This document shows, in pieces, positions 1-8,518 of a stretch of 44,371 nt of DNA. The translations under genes were made by a program, and so were the position numbers. Within the stretch, counting starts at the first letter, position 1. Each line of letters starts with the position of its first letter. Below the pieces are notes generated by a model. That model ran no database searches and was not told the DNA's origin. It worked only from the letters and a program-made list of their open reading frames with translations. The DNA comes from Deltaproteobacteria bacterium. GTDB lineage: Bacteria; Desulfobacterota; Desulfomonilia; Desulfomonilales; Desulfomonilaceae. The stretch lies in NCBI GenBank assembly GCA_016875095.1, contig VGSG01000024.1, forward strand, positions 1 through 44,371, read 5' to 3'.

Positions 1-915
1 GAGATGAAGGGGAACACATTTGCAGTGTGTGGTCTGCTCGGAACCGCGATCCTCAATACCGCCAAGGATTTTTTCCCTGAGAACAACATTCCCCTGATCA
101 CGCCGTATGGTGACGTTCGTATCTGGTCTAAGCAGCCCAAGGACAAGCGGAAGCTCGTCTTTGTGGCTTACCCGGATTACGAGGATGAAGCGGAATACAT
201 CACCAAGTACGCGGCGTACAAGCTCAATGCCAAGAAATTGGCCGTCTTCTACCAAAACGACGATTACGGTAAGACAGCCCTCATGGGTGTGGAAAAAGCC
301 GTGAAGGAGATGAACGATAAGGCCAAACTGGTCTCGGCGGTGCCGTACGAGGTGACCGAGCGGGCTCTGGGGTCTCATGCGCTCAAACTGAAGGAGAGCG
401 GGGCCGATGCTTTGATCATCTACACCACCCCGACTCATGGCGCCCTAATAGTGAAGGAAATTGCCAAAATAGATTACAAACCCAAGCGGCTGACCACATT
501 TACCCTCGCTGATCCAATTATGTACAAGGTCGCGGGCGAGGTCTGGGAGGGGACATACGTGGCTATCGCGGGGAACGCCGGTGTTCCCGGCGCGGATCCG
601 CCTGCGGACAAGGCGGTGGAAATTCTGTTGAAGTACGATCCCAAGCTGAAGGATAAGGAATATCTGGCGCTCTTCGGCGCAGTCTCCATGATGCACCTGG
701 TGGAAGGCCTGAAGAACGCGGGTAAGGACCTCACTGTCGATTCCTTCGTGAAAGGCATGGAGAGAATAAAGGAATGGAAGCCTGAAGGCATTGGGGCTCC
801 TGTTACCTATACATCGGATCAACATCACGGACTGAACGCCTCCCGTATGGGTAAAGCCCAGGACGGGAAACACGTTCCTATTGAGGATTATTCGATCTTC
901 AAGCCCAGATTTTAG
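1..915 (+). CDS. ABC transporter substrate-binding protein, LivK type (5' end cut by the window)
   Basis: This is the C-terminal 304 residues of a periplasmic binding protein of the Peripla_BP_6 (Leu/Ile/Val-binding) class. The frame is open to base 1, and the visible part starts in the ligand-binding core (VCGLLGTAILNTA), so the signal peptide and roughly the first 80 to 100 residues lie upstream. The ATG at base 4 is an internal Met, not the start. Family-typical segments are visible, such as AVFYQNDDYGKTALMG in the hinge region and a C-terminal tyrosine-rich stretch. The protein would capture the substrate in the periplasm and hand it to LivH/LivM. The downstream genes livG, livF, livM and livH support this. 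The substrate cannot be read from sequence; the acyl-CoA ligase in the same operon suggests an organic acid rather than an amino acid. Confidence 0.9.
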   Translation, partial: EMKGNTFAVCGLLGTAILNTAKDFFPENNIPLITPYGDVRIWSKQPKDKRKLVFVAYPDYEDEAEYITKYAAYKLNAKKLAVFYQNDDYGKTALMGVEKAVKEMNDKAKLVSAVPYEVTERALGSHALKLKESGADALIIYTTPTHGALIVKEIAKIDYKPKRLTTFTLADPIMYKVAGEVWEGTYVAIAGNAGVPGADPPADKAVEILLKYDPKLKDKEYLALFGAVSMMHLVEGLKNAGKDLTVDSFVKGMERIKEWKPEGIGAPVTYTSDQHHGLNASRMGKAQDGKHVPIEDYSIFKPRF

Positions 916-967
916 TAGCGGCCGCAATATCACTGGGCCGCGGGAAGAAGCATTGGAGAGCATTCCG

Positions 968-996
968 CGTCTCCGGACCCTCAATTCAGGGAGACG
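968..996 (+). promoter_or_regulatory. hairpin between binding-protein gene and livG
   Basis: CGTCTCC at 968-974 pairs with GGAGACG at 990-996 (7 bp, 15-base loop). There is no T tract after it, so it is not a canonical terminator. It lies 53 bases past the binding-protein stop, in a 201-base gap that is much wider than the other gaps of the operon. Such a hairpin could protect the 3' end of the binding-protein mRNA or reduce read-through, giving more binding protein than ATPase. This role is inferred. Confidence 0.35.
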
Positions 997-1116
997 GGGA
1001 AATGGGGTGAATCCCGGTTCTTCTCTCCCGTAGACGAAGATTTTGAGGACTGCTTTGTGCGGCCGCCAAGACCCCTTAGATTTCCACGCGATCCTGTGGC
1101 TTGAGGAGCGCGTTTC

Positions 1117-1887
1117 ATGAGTGACGGCAAATCCATGGCTCTCTTGCAGGTTGAGAAACTATTCATTAGCTTCGGTGGTATTCGGGCCCTCGCCGGTGTG
1201 GATATAGACGTTCAGGAGCATGAAATTCTTTCCATTATAGGACCCAACGGTTCGGGCAAGACCACTTTGTTCAATTGTATTTCGGGAGTTTATCACCCGG
1301 ATAGCGGGCAGATCCTTTTCAGGGGAAAGGGCCTCATCGGGCTCTCCCCTGACACGATCGCGACAAAAGGAGTTGCTCGAACGTTTCAGAATTTACGCCT
1401 ATTCATGCACATGAGCGTCCTGGATAACCTCATGTTGGGTCGACATATCAAGTTTAAGAAAAACCCCTTGCATGCGGTGCTGCGAATGCGGAGTGAAGAA
1501 CTGAAACATCGCGCGGTGATTGAGGAGATCATCGATCTTCTCGACCTTCAGGCGTATCGACAGGCCCTGGTGGCTGATTGTCCTTACGGGGTCCAGAAAC
1601 GGGTTGAGTTGGGAAGAGCCCTGGCTTTGGAACCGACCCTTCTCCTATTGGACGAGCCGATCGCAGGGTTAACATCGGAAGAGAAGGAAGAATTCGCATA
1701 CCGCGTTATGGAGATACAGGGCAGATACAAGACGACCATCCTTCTGGTCGAGCACGATCTGCGAATGGCTTCCCGCTTGTGTGACCGAATGATTGCGCTG
1801 GATTCGGGTCTGGAGATCGCTCACGGAACCCCTGAGGAGGTTCAGCGCAACCCAAAAGTGATACAAGCTTATCTGGGCGAAGACTAG
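1117..1887 (+). CDS. livG: branched-chain-type ABC transporter ATP-binding protein LivG
   Basis: 256-residue ABC ATPase. Walker A is GPNGSGKTT near residue 43. The Q-loop region is VARTFQNLRLF. The signature region YGVQKRVELGRALA follows the LivG pattern rather than the classic LSGGQ. Walker B is LLLLDEPIAGL, and the H-loop is VEHDL. The 256-residue length is normal for LivG. The start at ATG 1117 is set by GAGGAG at 1103-1108. An in-frame ATG at 1135 (Met7) is less well placed. It should act at the inner face of the membrane with LivF to drive import through LivH/LivM. The stop lies 52 bases before livF, and codon use matches the neighbours. Confidence 0.95.
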   Translation: MSDGKSMALLQVEKLFISFGGIRALAGVDIDVQEHEILSIIGPNGSGKTTLFNCISGVYHPDSGQILFRGKGLIGLSPDTIATKGVARTFQNLRLFMHMSVLDNLMLGRHIKFKKNPLHAVLRMRSEELKHRAVIEEIIDLLDLQAYRQALVADCPYGVQKRVELGRALALEPTLLLLDEPIAGLTSEEKEEFAYRVMEIQGRYKTTILLVEHDLRMASRLCDRMIALDSGLEIAHGTPEEVQRNPKVIQAYLGED

Positions 1888-1939
1888 CCGGATTAATTAC
1901 TCGAGAACTTATCCGCCGCGCGTAACGGATGTGTAGCCG

Positions 1940-2734
1940 ATGACCACACCTGATGCAACAGCGCCCCTTCTGAATATCTCCAATATTGAGACTCTTTACT
2001 TCGACCGCATATACGCCCTGCACGGGCTCAGTTTGCGGGTCAAGGAGAAGGAGATCTTTGCAGTCCTTGGACCCAACGGCGCCGGAAAAACCACTCTGCT
2101 CAAAACCGTTGCCGGCCTGATCAAGGATCAGCCCAAGAAAGGGTTAATTGAGTTCGCTGGACGGCGCATCCATAGGTTGGCCCCCGAAAGAGTCGCGTCC
2201 TCGGGCATCGTGTACGTTCCCGAAGACCGAGGGCTTTTTCGAGAACTCACGGTGCGGGAGAACCTGGAATTGGGTTGCTGGGGGCGTAAGGACAAGGGCA
2301 TTGATCAAGATCTGGATTTCGTCTATGGCCTCTTCCCCATCCTGAAGGCCCGCACGAAACAGCAGGCGGAAACCCTCTCCGGGGGCGAGCAGCAGATGCT
2401 GGCAATGGCCAGGGCCATGCTGCGGCGGCCAAGACTGCTTATGCTGGATGAACCTTCGCTCGGTCTGGCGCCTATGGTGGCCCGGGTGGTCTATGACGCT
2501 CTCAGGGCCATAAGCGCCGCGGGAACAACCATCCTGCTTGTGGAACAGAACGCCCGCATGGCGTTGAGCATTGCCCACTACGGCTACATTATGGAAGCCG
2601 GCCGCATCATGCTCGAAGGAACTTCTCAGGATCTTCAGCAGAACGAAGACGTCCAAGAACTCTACCTGGGGCTTGGTGGCGAGACCGCTTCGCCCAAGGG
2701 CTGGCGACTCTATAAGAAGAGAAGGAGATGGTAA
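1940..2734 (+). CDS. livF: branched-chain-type ABC transporter ATP-binding protein LivF
   Basis: 264-residue ABC ATPase, second nucleotide-binding subunit of the importer. Walker A is GPNGAGKTTLL, the signature is LSGGEQQMLAMARAM, Walker B is LLMLDEPSLGLAP, and the switch region is LVEQNARMALSIA with Gln before Asn, as in LivF proteins. The C-terminal tail is basic (LYKKRRRW) and slightly longer than in many LivF proteins. The stop TAA at 2732-2734 shares one base with the ATG of the next gene (TAATG). This implies translational coupling between LivF and the acyl-CoA ligase. It should pair with LivG at the cytoplasmic face of LivH/LivM. Confidence 0.95.
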   Translation: MTTPDATAPLLNISNIETLYFDRIYALHGLSLRVKEKEIFAVLGPNGAGKTTLLKTVAGLIKDQPKKGLIEFAGRRIHRLAPERVASSGIVYVPEDRGLFRELTVRENLELGCWGRKDKGIDQDLDFVYGLFPILKARTKQQAETLSGGEQQMLAMARAMLRRPRLLMLDEPSLGLAPMVARVVYDALRAISAAGTTILLVEQNARMALSIAHYGYIMEAGRIMLEGTSQDLQQNEDVQELYLGLGGETASPKGWRLYKKRRRW

Positions 2735-4530
2735 TGGCGTCTGCTCCGACAACCTTCCCGGAGCTCTTTTTCCGGCAGGTGGAAAACCGAAAGGATCGAG
2801 TCGCTCTCAGACGCAAGGATATGGGCATATGGAACCGCATATCCTGGAAGGAGTATGGCCAAAAAGTGCGTGAGGTCGCGGCGGGGCTGTTGGCTCTCGG
2901 GCTGGAGCCGGAAGATCGGGTAGCGGTCCTGGGTGACAATCGGCCTGAATGGCTCTACTGCCATCTCGGAACCATGACCGCAGGCGGGGCCACCTGTGGG
3001 ATATATCCTACGTCAGCGCCGGAACAGGTCGCATACGTTGTCGGCCATTCCGGAGCCAAGGCGCTCTTCGTGGAAAACGAAGAACAGGTGGACAAGGTGC
3101 TCCAGATACTTCCGGACCTGAACGTCAAGCAGGTGGTGGTATGGGACGAGAAAGGCTTATGGGGATTCACTCACGAGACGGTGATCTTTTTCGATGAGTT
3201 TCTCAAAATGGGGCGGGAGCGCCTCGCCAACCACCCGGATGCGGTGGACCAGCGGCTCAAAGCAATCGATCCGGACCAGACCGCGATGATCATCTACACA
3301 TCGGGCACCACCGGCCGTCCCAAGGGGGCCATGATAACCCACCGCAACATCTTGGGAATCACCGAAACATTTATTACCGTCAACCCATTCCGTGACGAGG
3401 ACGAAGTCCTCTCGTACTTACCTCTCGCGCATATCTACGAAAACTTGATGTCACTTTTTCAGGCGGTCTGGGCCGGAGGCACGGTCAATTTCGTGGAGAG
3501 CATCGACACGCTCCCCATGAATCTGCGTGAAGTATCCCCCACCGTGTTCGCGAGCGTTCCCAGGATATGGGAGAAGTTTGCCTCCATGATTGCGATCCGC
3601 ATGTCGGATTCGACGGTGGTCAAAAAGCTCTTCTATCGTGCGGCCATCGGGGTGGGCATGACGTATGTCCAGACCGATGAAAACAGCCTCCGAAGGGTCC
3701 TGTGGTCTCTGCTCTATTGGCCCTTGTACTGGACGGTGCTCTATCATCTGAAGCGCAGGATCGGCATGGAGCGCATCCGTCTGGCAATATGCGGCGCAGC
3801 GCCTGCTTCGCCTGAGCTGTTTCTGTACTTCAACGCTATGGGCATTCCCCTGAGAGAAGGGTACGGCCAAACCGAATCCACAGGGGTGATCGCAATCCAG
3901 CGATTGGAGAATCCTCGTTGGGGTTACGTTGGGGAGCCTGTCCCCGGCATGGAGGTAAAGATTGCGGAAGACGGCGAAATCCTGACCAAAGGAGTGGGGG
4001 TCTTCAAAGGCTACTTGAAGGATCCCGATCTCACCGCGGAGACCATCAAAGACGGATGGCTCCACACAGGGGATGTGGGCTGCCTCGAAGACGGATTCCT
4101 CAAGATCATGGATAGGAAAAAGGACATCATCATCACCGCGGGCGGTAAGAACATCACACCGGCGTTTATCGAAAACAAACTGAAATTCAGCTCCTACATC
4201 CAAGACGCCGTAGTGATCGGCGACGGCAAGAAGTATCTGGTGGCGTTAATCCTGATCGACGAAGACAATGTGACAAAGTATGCGCAGGACAACCGTATAC
4301 CTTTTACTACCTTCGCCGACCTCACGCAGAACGCGGAGATCAAGAAACTGATCGATCGTGAGGTGGCGGAAGTGAACAAGACCCTTTCTCAAGTGGAATC
4401 GATCAAGAAGATCGCCCTTCTTCCCAGACGATTCTATGAGGAAGACGGTGATGTGACGCCCACAAAGAAGGTCAAGCGGCGCTATCTCGAAAAGCGCTAT
4501 GCGGACCTCATTAAATCCCTCTACAAATAG
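2734..4530 (+). CDS. long-chain-type acyl-CoA ligase (AMP-forming) inside the liv operon
   Basis: 598-residue ANL-family acyl-CoA synthetase of the FAA1/FadD15 type. It forms an acyl-adenylate from ATP and a carboxylic acid, then an acyl-CoA. The ATP loop YTSGTTGRPKG begins at residue 188. Other motifs are the A5 segment REGYGQTEST, the A7/A8 region GWLHTGDVGCLEDGFLKIMDRKKD, and ITAGGKNITPAFIEN, typical of the long-chain group. I chose ATG 2734 over the ATG at 2728: GGAG at 2724-2727 is 6 bases from 2734 but directly abuts 2728. The gene sits between livF and livM with no gap, so uptake and CoA activation are probably co-expressed. The substrate may be a fatty, branched or aromatic acid; sequence alone does not decide. 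Confidence 0.92.
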   Translation: MASAPTTFPELFFRQVENRKDRVALRRKDMGIWNRISWKEYGQKVREVAAGLLALGLEPEDRVAVLGDNRPEWLYCHLGTMTAGGATCGIYPTSAPEQVAYVVGHSGAKALFVENEEQVDKVLQILPDLNVKQVVVWDEKGLWGFTHETVIFFDEFLKMGRERLANHPDAVDQRLKAIDPDQTAMIIYTSGTTGRPKGAMITHRNILGITETFITVNPFRDEDEVLSYLPLAHIYENLMSLFQAVWAGGTVNFVESIDTLPMNLREVSPTVFASVPRIWEKFASMIAIRMSDSTVVKKLFYRAAIGVGMTYVQTDENSLRRVLWSLLYWPLYWTVLYHLKRRIGMERIRLAICGAAPASPELFLYFNAMGIPLREGYGQTESTGVIAIQRLENPRWGYVGEPVPGMEVKIAEDGEILTKGVGVFKGYLKDPDLTAETIKDGWLHTGDVGCLEDGFLKIMDRKKDIIITAGGKNITPAFIENKLKFSSYIQDAVVIGDGKKYLVALILIDEDNVTKYAQDNRIPFTTFADLTQNAEIKKLIDREVAEVNKTLSQVESIKKIALLPRRFYEEDGDVTPTKKVKRRYLEKRYADLIKSLYK

Positions 4531-4541
4531 AGAGCCGCAGC

Positions 4542-5522
4542 ATGGATCTCATAGAAAGCTACCGGGAAGAGCTTCAGCTCATTCGGAGGCCCTGGACCAA
4601 GGCCTGGGTATCCGCTATTGTGCTGGCGCTCTTTCTCCTGCCCTTTTACGCGCCCGAACATGTGATCTACATTGCCTCGATCGTGTGCATTTATGCCATC
4701 GGCGTGCAGGGGCAGAATCTCCTCATCGGGTACACCGGTCAGATATCCTTTGGACAGGCGGGGTTCCTTGCCATTGGCGCGTACACGTTCGGTCATCTGG
4801 CCCGTTTTGGTGTGCCCTGGCCCGTCGCTCTTCTGAGCGCCGGCCTCATGGCGGGTCTTTTCGGTGTGATTGTCGGATTCCCTTCTTTGCGGCTGAAAGG
4901 GCCGTATCTTGCCATTGCCACTATGGGCTTCGGGATCGCGGTCTATCAGATCTTTGCCAATTCCGAATTGCTTTCCGGCGGGCGCATGGGACTCTCCATA
5001 GAGAAGCTGGAACCGATCCTGGGGCTGCCCCCGCTAAAGTTCAATTACTATTTTAATTTCCTGATCGCGCTTCTCTTCACTCTTGCTTCGTACAATATTG
5101 TTTCGTCCTATATGGGAAGGGCATTCATCGCTATCCGAGACAACGACATCGCGGCCGAGGTTATCGGAGTAAACTTAACCCGGTACAAATTGCTCTCGTT
5201 CGCGGTCAGCTCTTTCTACACCGGCGTGCAGGGAGGTCTGTACGCTCTCTATCTCGGTTTTCTCGAGCCGAATATGTTTACGTTCATGGAATCGGTGACG
5301 ATCTTCGTGGCCGTGATTATCGGCGGACTGGCCTCGATCGAGGGCTCGATCATGGGCGCGGCCTTTGTGATTCTGGTGCCGCAGCTCTTTACATCATTCA
5401 AAGAGATGGTCCCCGTGGTATTTGGTGTGGCCATACTGATCGTGCTTATCTTCGAGCCTCTTGGGTTGGCCGGCAGGTGGCTCAAGACGAGGCTCTACTT
5501 CAGCAATTGGCCTTTCCGATAG
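4542..5522 (+). CDS. livM: branched-chain-type ABC transporter permease LivM
   Basis: 326-residue integral membrane permease with about nine to ten hydrophobic segments. The family motif GYTGQISFGQAGFLAIGAY lies near residues 63-81. The cytoplasmic coupling loop reads GRAFIAIRDNDIAAEVIGVN, which is where the ATPases dock in this family. The C-terminal half carries the conserved GGLASIEGSIMGAAF stretch. It begins 11 bases after the ligase stop with only a weak ribosome site (AGAGCC), consistent with coupled translation. It forms the channel with LivH. Compared with E. coli LivM (425 residues) it lacks the long N-terminal extension, as is usual for HAAT-family members outside enterobacteria. 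Confidence 0.94.
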   Translation: MDLIESYREELQLIRRPWTKAWVSAIVLALFLLPFYAPEHVIYIASIVCIYAIGVQGQNLLIGYTGQISFGQAGFLAIGAYTFGHLARFGVPWPVALLSAGLMAGLFGVIVGFPSLRLKGPYLAIATMGFGIAVYQIFANSELLSGGRMGLSIEKLEPILGLPPLKFNYYFNFLIALLFTLASYNIVSSYMGRAFIAIRDNDIAAEVIGVNLTRYKLLSFAVSSFYTGVQGGLYALYLGFLEPNMFTFMESVTIFVAVIIGGLASIEGSIMGAAFVILVPQLFTSFKEMVPVVFGVAILIVLIFEPLGLAGRWLKTRLYFSNWPFR

Positions 5523-5545
5523 AGGACCCGTGAGAGGAACGCCGC

Positions 5546-6427
5546 ATGGAACGGTTCATTCAATACACCATATCCGGATTGTCCACAGGAAGCGTCTATG
5601 CGCTGGTCGCGCTCGGACTGGCGCTCATTTATCGCTCCACACGCGTCCTGAATTTCGCGCACGGAGATGTGACCACCGCAGGCGCCTTCATGGCGTTTGC
5701 CCTACTCGGCATGAATATGCCCTTTGCCGCGGCCGCGCTCCTGGGGCTCCTCTTCGGCGCGGCCATAGCCACCGGGTTCTACTTCTCCATTCTTGTCCCT
5801 GCGCAGCGACGTGACGCAACCCAACTGGGCCAGATTATTCTCACACTGGGCCTTGGACTCATTATCCAAGGGCTGGTCACGTACCTCGGCGGAACAGAGC
5901 CACACTCGTTTCCTTTCCCTCTCTCAGAGTTCAAGATTTATCGTCTCGGGCACATAACCATGAGCCAACTGAGCTTGGGCACGCTCGGAATCAGTCTGTT
6001 CTGTTGTCTGCTCTTTTACCTTCTGGTGCAGAAGACACGGATAGGCCTGGCTATGCGGGCCACATCCGAGAACCTAGCCGCCGCGCAGACCCTGGGGATC
6101 CCCACTCGGCAGGTGCTGGCCTTTTCCTGGGGGCTGGCCGCGCTCCTGGGAGTCCTGGCCGGCCTGTTCCTTGCGCCCGCGCTGATCCTCGATCCATTCT
6201 TTATGCTTGAGCCTTTTCTCAAGGGGTTCGCTGCCGCGATACTCGGCGGACTCAACAGCCTGCCCGGCGCAATCGTGGGAGGCCTCATTCTCGGCGTAGC
6301 TGAATCTTTGGCCGGAGGATTCATCTCCATTGCGTTCAAGAACACTCTCGCGTTCCTGATTATCATTCTGGTGCTTCTGGTCCGACCCGAGGGACTGCTC
6401 GGAGAGGAATTCAAGGAGAGGGTTTGA
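5546..6427 (+). CDS. livH: branched-chain-type ABC transporter permease LivH
   Basis: 293-residue membrane permease, partner of LivM. The N-terminus GLSTGSVYALVALGLALIYRSTRVLNFAHGD is the LivH signature, with FAHGD preceding the second helix (residues about 10-40). The coupling loop contains KTRIGLAMRATSENLAAAQTLGI. The C-terminal GGLNSLPGAIVGGLILGVAE and the final LLVRPEGLLGEE are standard. ATG 5546 is preceded by GAGAGGA at 5532-5538. It is the last gene of the operon; the order livG-livF-ligase-livM-livH differs from E. coli livHMGF. The stop codon lies inside a hairpin (6422-6446) that separates it from the convergent SGNH hydrolase gene. Confidence 0.94.
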   Translation: MERFIQYTISGLSTGSVYALVALGLALIYRSTRVLNFAHGDVTTAGAFMAFALLGMNMPFAAAALLGLLFGAAIATGFYFSILVPAQRRDATQLGQIILTLGLGLIIQGLVTYLGGTEPHSFPFPLSEFKIYRLGHITMSQLSLGTLGISLFCCLLFYLLVQKTRIGLAMRATSENLAAAQTLGIPTRQVLAFSWGLAALLGVLAGLFLAPALILDPFFMLEPFLKGFAAAILGGLNSLPGAIVGGLILGVAESLAGGFISIAFKNTLAFLIIILVLLVRPEGLLGEEFKERV

Positions 6428-6446
6428 GGCGAATGCGCCTTCAAAC
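6422..6446. terminator. hairpin at the convergent end of livH and the SGNH hydrolase gene
   Basis: GTTTGAGGCG at 6422-6431 pairs with CGCCTTCAAAC at 6436-6446, with one bulged T and a 4-base loop. It overlaps the livH stop codon and lies between two convergent genes. No clear T tract follows on either strand, so termination strength is uncertain. Confidence 0.4.
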
Positions 6447-6472
6447 GAATTGGTATTACGTAGTATCTATGT

Positions 6473-7708
6473 TCAATTCTGTGGAACCGGCTCCCGCGAT
6501 GCCGCGATCCGGTGGGCCATGTCCGACACCCGTTTCGCAACGAGCGCGAGGCCGGTGGGCGTGAAGTGGATTCCGTCCTTCATAAAGAGTTCTTCAAGAT
6601 TAGGCAGGCGCTCAAATTCGGCTTCAAGGTCGATCAGATGCGACATGGGACGCTTCCCCACTTCCCGCGCAATCTGATTGTATGACTTGTGGAGCTTCAC
6701 CGCCGTAGCCTTGTCCTTTACAAAGCCTCGCTCGATGAGCTCGTCCGGAACACCAAGTCTATACTGCGAGGTGGGAGCCGTAATATAAACAACCGGCACG
6801 TCGCGGGCGCTGAAAAACTCACCGATCTTGATCAAGTTCTCCCTGTATTGATCCGGAGAGACTCTGGGCCGCCCGATTAACAGATCCGCGGGATGCGGTG
6901 AAAGAGCCGTGGCCATTCTGCGAACGGCCTGAAAAAGTCGGAGATTGCTCAGCCTGCTCTGTTCCCAACAAGAACGAGGCGGTAGCCCCTTATGGTCTGC
7001 ATCGGGCGCGCCCCTCGCTTGCCAGTGGTCATTCCACCCAAAGCACACCGCCACCAGGTCAGGCTCGACCATCGCCCCATACTTCTCAGCCATGACCCTG
7101 CCCTGGTGCGACGTGTAACCGGTCACGGCCATGGTGACGCTTTCGAATCGCGGGGCGCGGTCAGCCTTCCCCGTGTTCAAAAACAGCTCTACTGTCTCCG
7201 GAAAACCTTGCTCCGTGCAGGAATCCCCAAGAAAAAGAATCCGGTATACTCCGTCAGGCTTTGGCGATTGGATTTCTTCGTCATGGAATCCAAGCGAATT
7301 TACGCCCGGAGTTGATGGAGGGAACGTCCACATCAGGTCTTTGTCCGGAACCAAGGGAACCCATGCCTTGTCCCGCGGCTTGCCGTACTGGGCGCCGGAC
7401 TCGTACTTGAAACCCGCGGCGCGCAGGGCCATCTCCGGCGCTACAATCACCAGGTTGAAGGCTGCAAGAGCCAGTAACCACGTGGAAGGAAGTCCTTTCC
7501 GATGCAGAAACCCGGGAACCCACCATGACAAGACGATCAGCAGCGAGAATAGTAGAACCGCAACGAGCACGGATGTGAACATGGGATGATCGAGGAGTTT
7601 GCCGAACGGCACAGCCCTGAAGATCCAAACTGCTGAAAAAACCGCGGGGCACCCGACCGAGCCCAGCAGCGCCCAGCGGGTGAACATGAGTTCGCGATCC
7701 GTCCGCAT
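6473..7708 (-). CDS. membrane-anchored SGNH/GDSL-type hydrolase
   Basis: 411 residues. The N-terminal third has three hydrophobic segments (starting ALLGSVGCPAVFSAVWIF), followed by a soluble SGNH-hydrolase-like domain. Block I is ILFLGDSCTEQG (nucleophile Ser), block II is the Gly of VTMAVTGYT, block III is GWNDHW, and block V is DGIHFTPTG with the Asp/His of the catalytic triad. These indicate an esterase or acyl/acetyl-hydrolase, with the catalytic domain probably outside the membrane. I place the start at 7708 (MRTDRELMF), with AGAGGT upstream. A longer frame back to 7873 would overlap the zinc-ribbon gene and encodes no family-like sequence. It follows that gene by 25 bases, so the two are probably co-transcribed. 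Substrate unknown; the nearest functional idea is polysaccharide or lipid deacylation. Confidence 0.8.
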   Translation of the reverse strand: MRTDRELMFTRWALLGSVGCPAVFSAVWIFRAVPFGKLLDHPMFTSVLVAVLLFSLLIVLSWWVPGFLHRKGLPSTWLLALAAFNLVIVAPEMALRAAGFKYESGAQYGKPRDKAWVPLVPDKDLMWTFPPSTPGVNSLGFHDEEIQSPKPDGVYRILFLGDSCTEQGFPETVELFLNTGKADRAPRFESVTMAVTGYTSHQGRVMAEKYGAMVEPDLVAVCFGWNDHWQARGAPDADHKGLPPRSCWEQSRLSNLRLFQAVRRMATALSPHPADLLIGRPRVSPDQYRENLIKIGEFFSARDVPVVYITAPTSQYRLGVPDELIERGFVKDKATAVKLHKSYNQIAREVGKRPMSHLIDLEAEFERLPNLEELFMKDGIHFTPTGLALVAKRVSDMAHRIAASREPVPQN

Positions 7709-7733
7709 TCTTACAGGGCGACCTCTTGGAGGG

Positions 7734-8030
7734 TCAGCCGGTATCAGTGAGCCGAGAAATCTTGGCCTGACATGATGGACAGCGCTCAGATGCTGTTTTC
7801 TGCACGACTCCGCATTGGGGGCAAGTCCAGATGACCTGAACTGTTTCGTCCAGGAACGAGTGGCGACTCTCAAGGTCGCCCAAGGTCAACAAACCCGCGG
7901 ATAGAAGTTTTCGAAAAAGGCTTTGCAAGCCTCTTGCCGTGATCCGATACTTCTGCATGAGGGAAAAGTCATCCAACCCCTGGTGGATGCTTTCCAGCGC
8001 GTCCTTGGCGCTTATCTGCCGCTTGGGCAT
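7734..8030 (-). CDS. small helix-turn-helix-like / zinc-ribbon protein
   Basis: 98 residues. The N-terminal half (about 10-55) has the pattern IHQGLDDFSLMQKYRITARG followed by LQSLFRKLLSAGLL. I associate this pattern with a group of small deltaproteobacterial proteins, and it looks like a winged or simple helix-turn-helix. The C-terminal half has a zinc knuckle pair, CPQC and CPSC, about 16 residues apart. A GGGGGG-rich ribosome site lies just before ATG 8030. Possible roles are DNA binding or a signalling adaptor; no function is established. It precedes the SGNH hydrolase gene on the same strand. Confidence 0.75.
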   Translation of the reverse strand: MPKRQISAKDALESIHQGLDDFSLMQKYRITARGLQSLFRKLLSAGLLTLGDLESRHSFLDETVQVIWTCPQCGVVQKTASERCPSCQAKISRLTDTG

Positions 8031-8172
8031 CTACCCCCCTAATTCTCGGCCATGTTCACTTATGACGTTGTTGCTCTGTGCGACACATCCGCCGGTTTTA
8101 GTGCGATCACACGCGAATCGCTCGTCGTTGATGTCCCACTGAATTCCTTACGTTGAGGAAACTTGCTTCGTT

Positions 8173-8400
8173 CTAGATCGGTAACGGCTCGTCCCACGCC
8201 AGCTCGCACGCGGCCCGGAAACAACAAGTTCCTTGGACATAGGCCGCTTCCTCCCTATTCTTCGGCAGAAGGCCCGTCTCTCTACCGAACTCAATCACGA
8301 TGCCATCGGGAGTCCCTATATACCAGGCCTCGAACTCATGGCCTGCGAAGCACCGCACTTCCTTCTTCATGGCTGTGGATTCCGAGATTCGGATCTTCAT
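8173..8400 (-). CDS. small conserved-looking protein of unknown function
   Basis: 75 residues, beginning MKIRISESTAMKKEVRCFAG. I do not recognise the family. The start at 8400 is supported by GAGGAG upstream with 8-9 bases spacing. An in-frame ATG at 8454 gives an extra 18 residues without a better site. The protein is mildly acidic at its end, with three cysteines (one near residue 17 and a CCF pair followed by AACELAW). A Cys-rich C-terminus without a classic zinc pattern is visible. It stands alone between the amidohydrolase and the zinc-ribbon gene, all on the minus strand. It may be a cytoplasmic accessory protein. A chance frame is possible but less likely given the ribosome site. Confidence 0.55.
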   Translation of the reverse strand: MKIRISESTAMKKEVRCFAGHEFEAWYIGTPDGIVIEFGRETGLLPKNREEAAYVQGTCCFRAACELAWDEPLPI

Positions 8401-8518
8401 GGCGACCGCTCCTCGCTCAGTGAGCGGATGCTCTAACGGGTCACGTCTATCCATTCATTTCTTTAGCATGCCCGCAGCCCACAGGCAAGGCGGAGGTGAG
8501 ATTTCGCGTAAACCCAGC

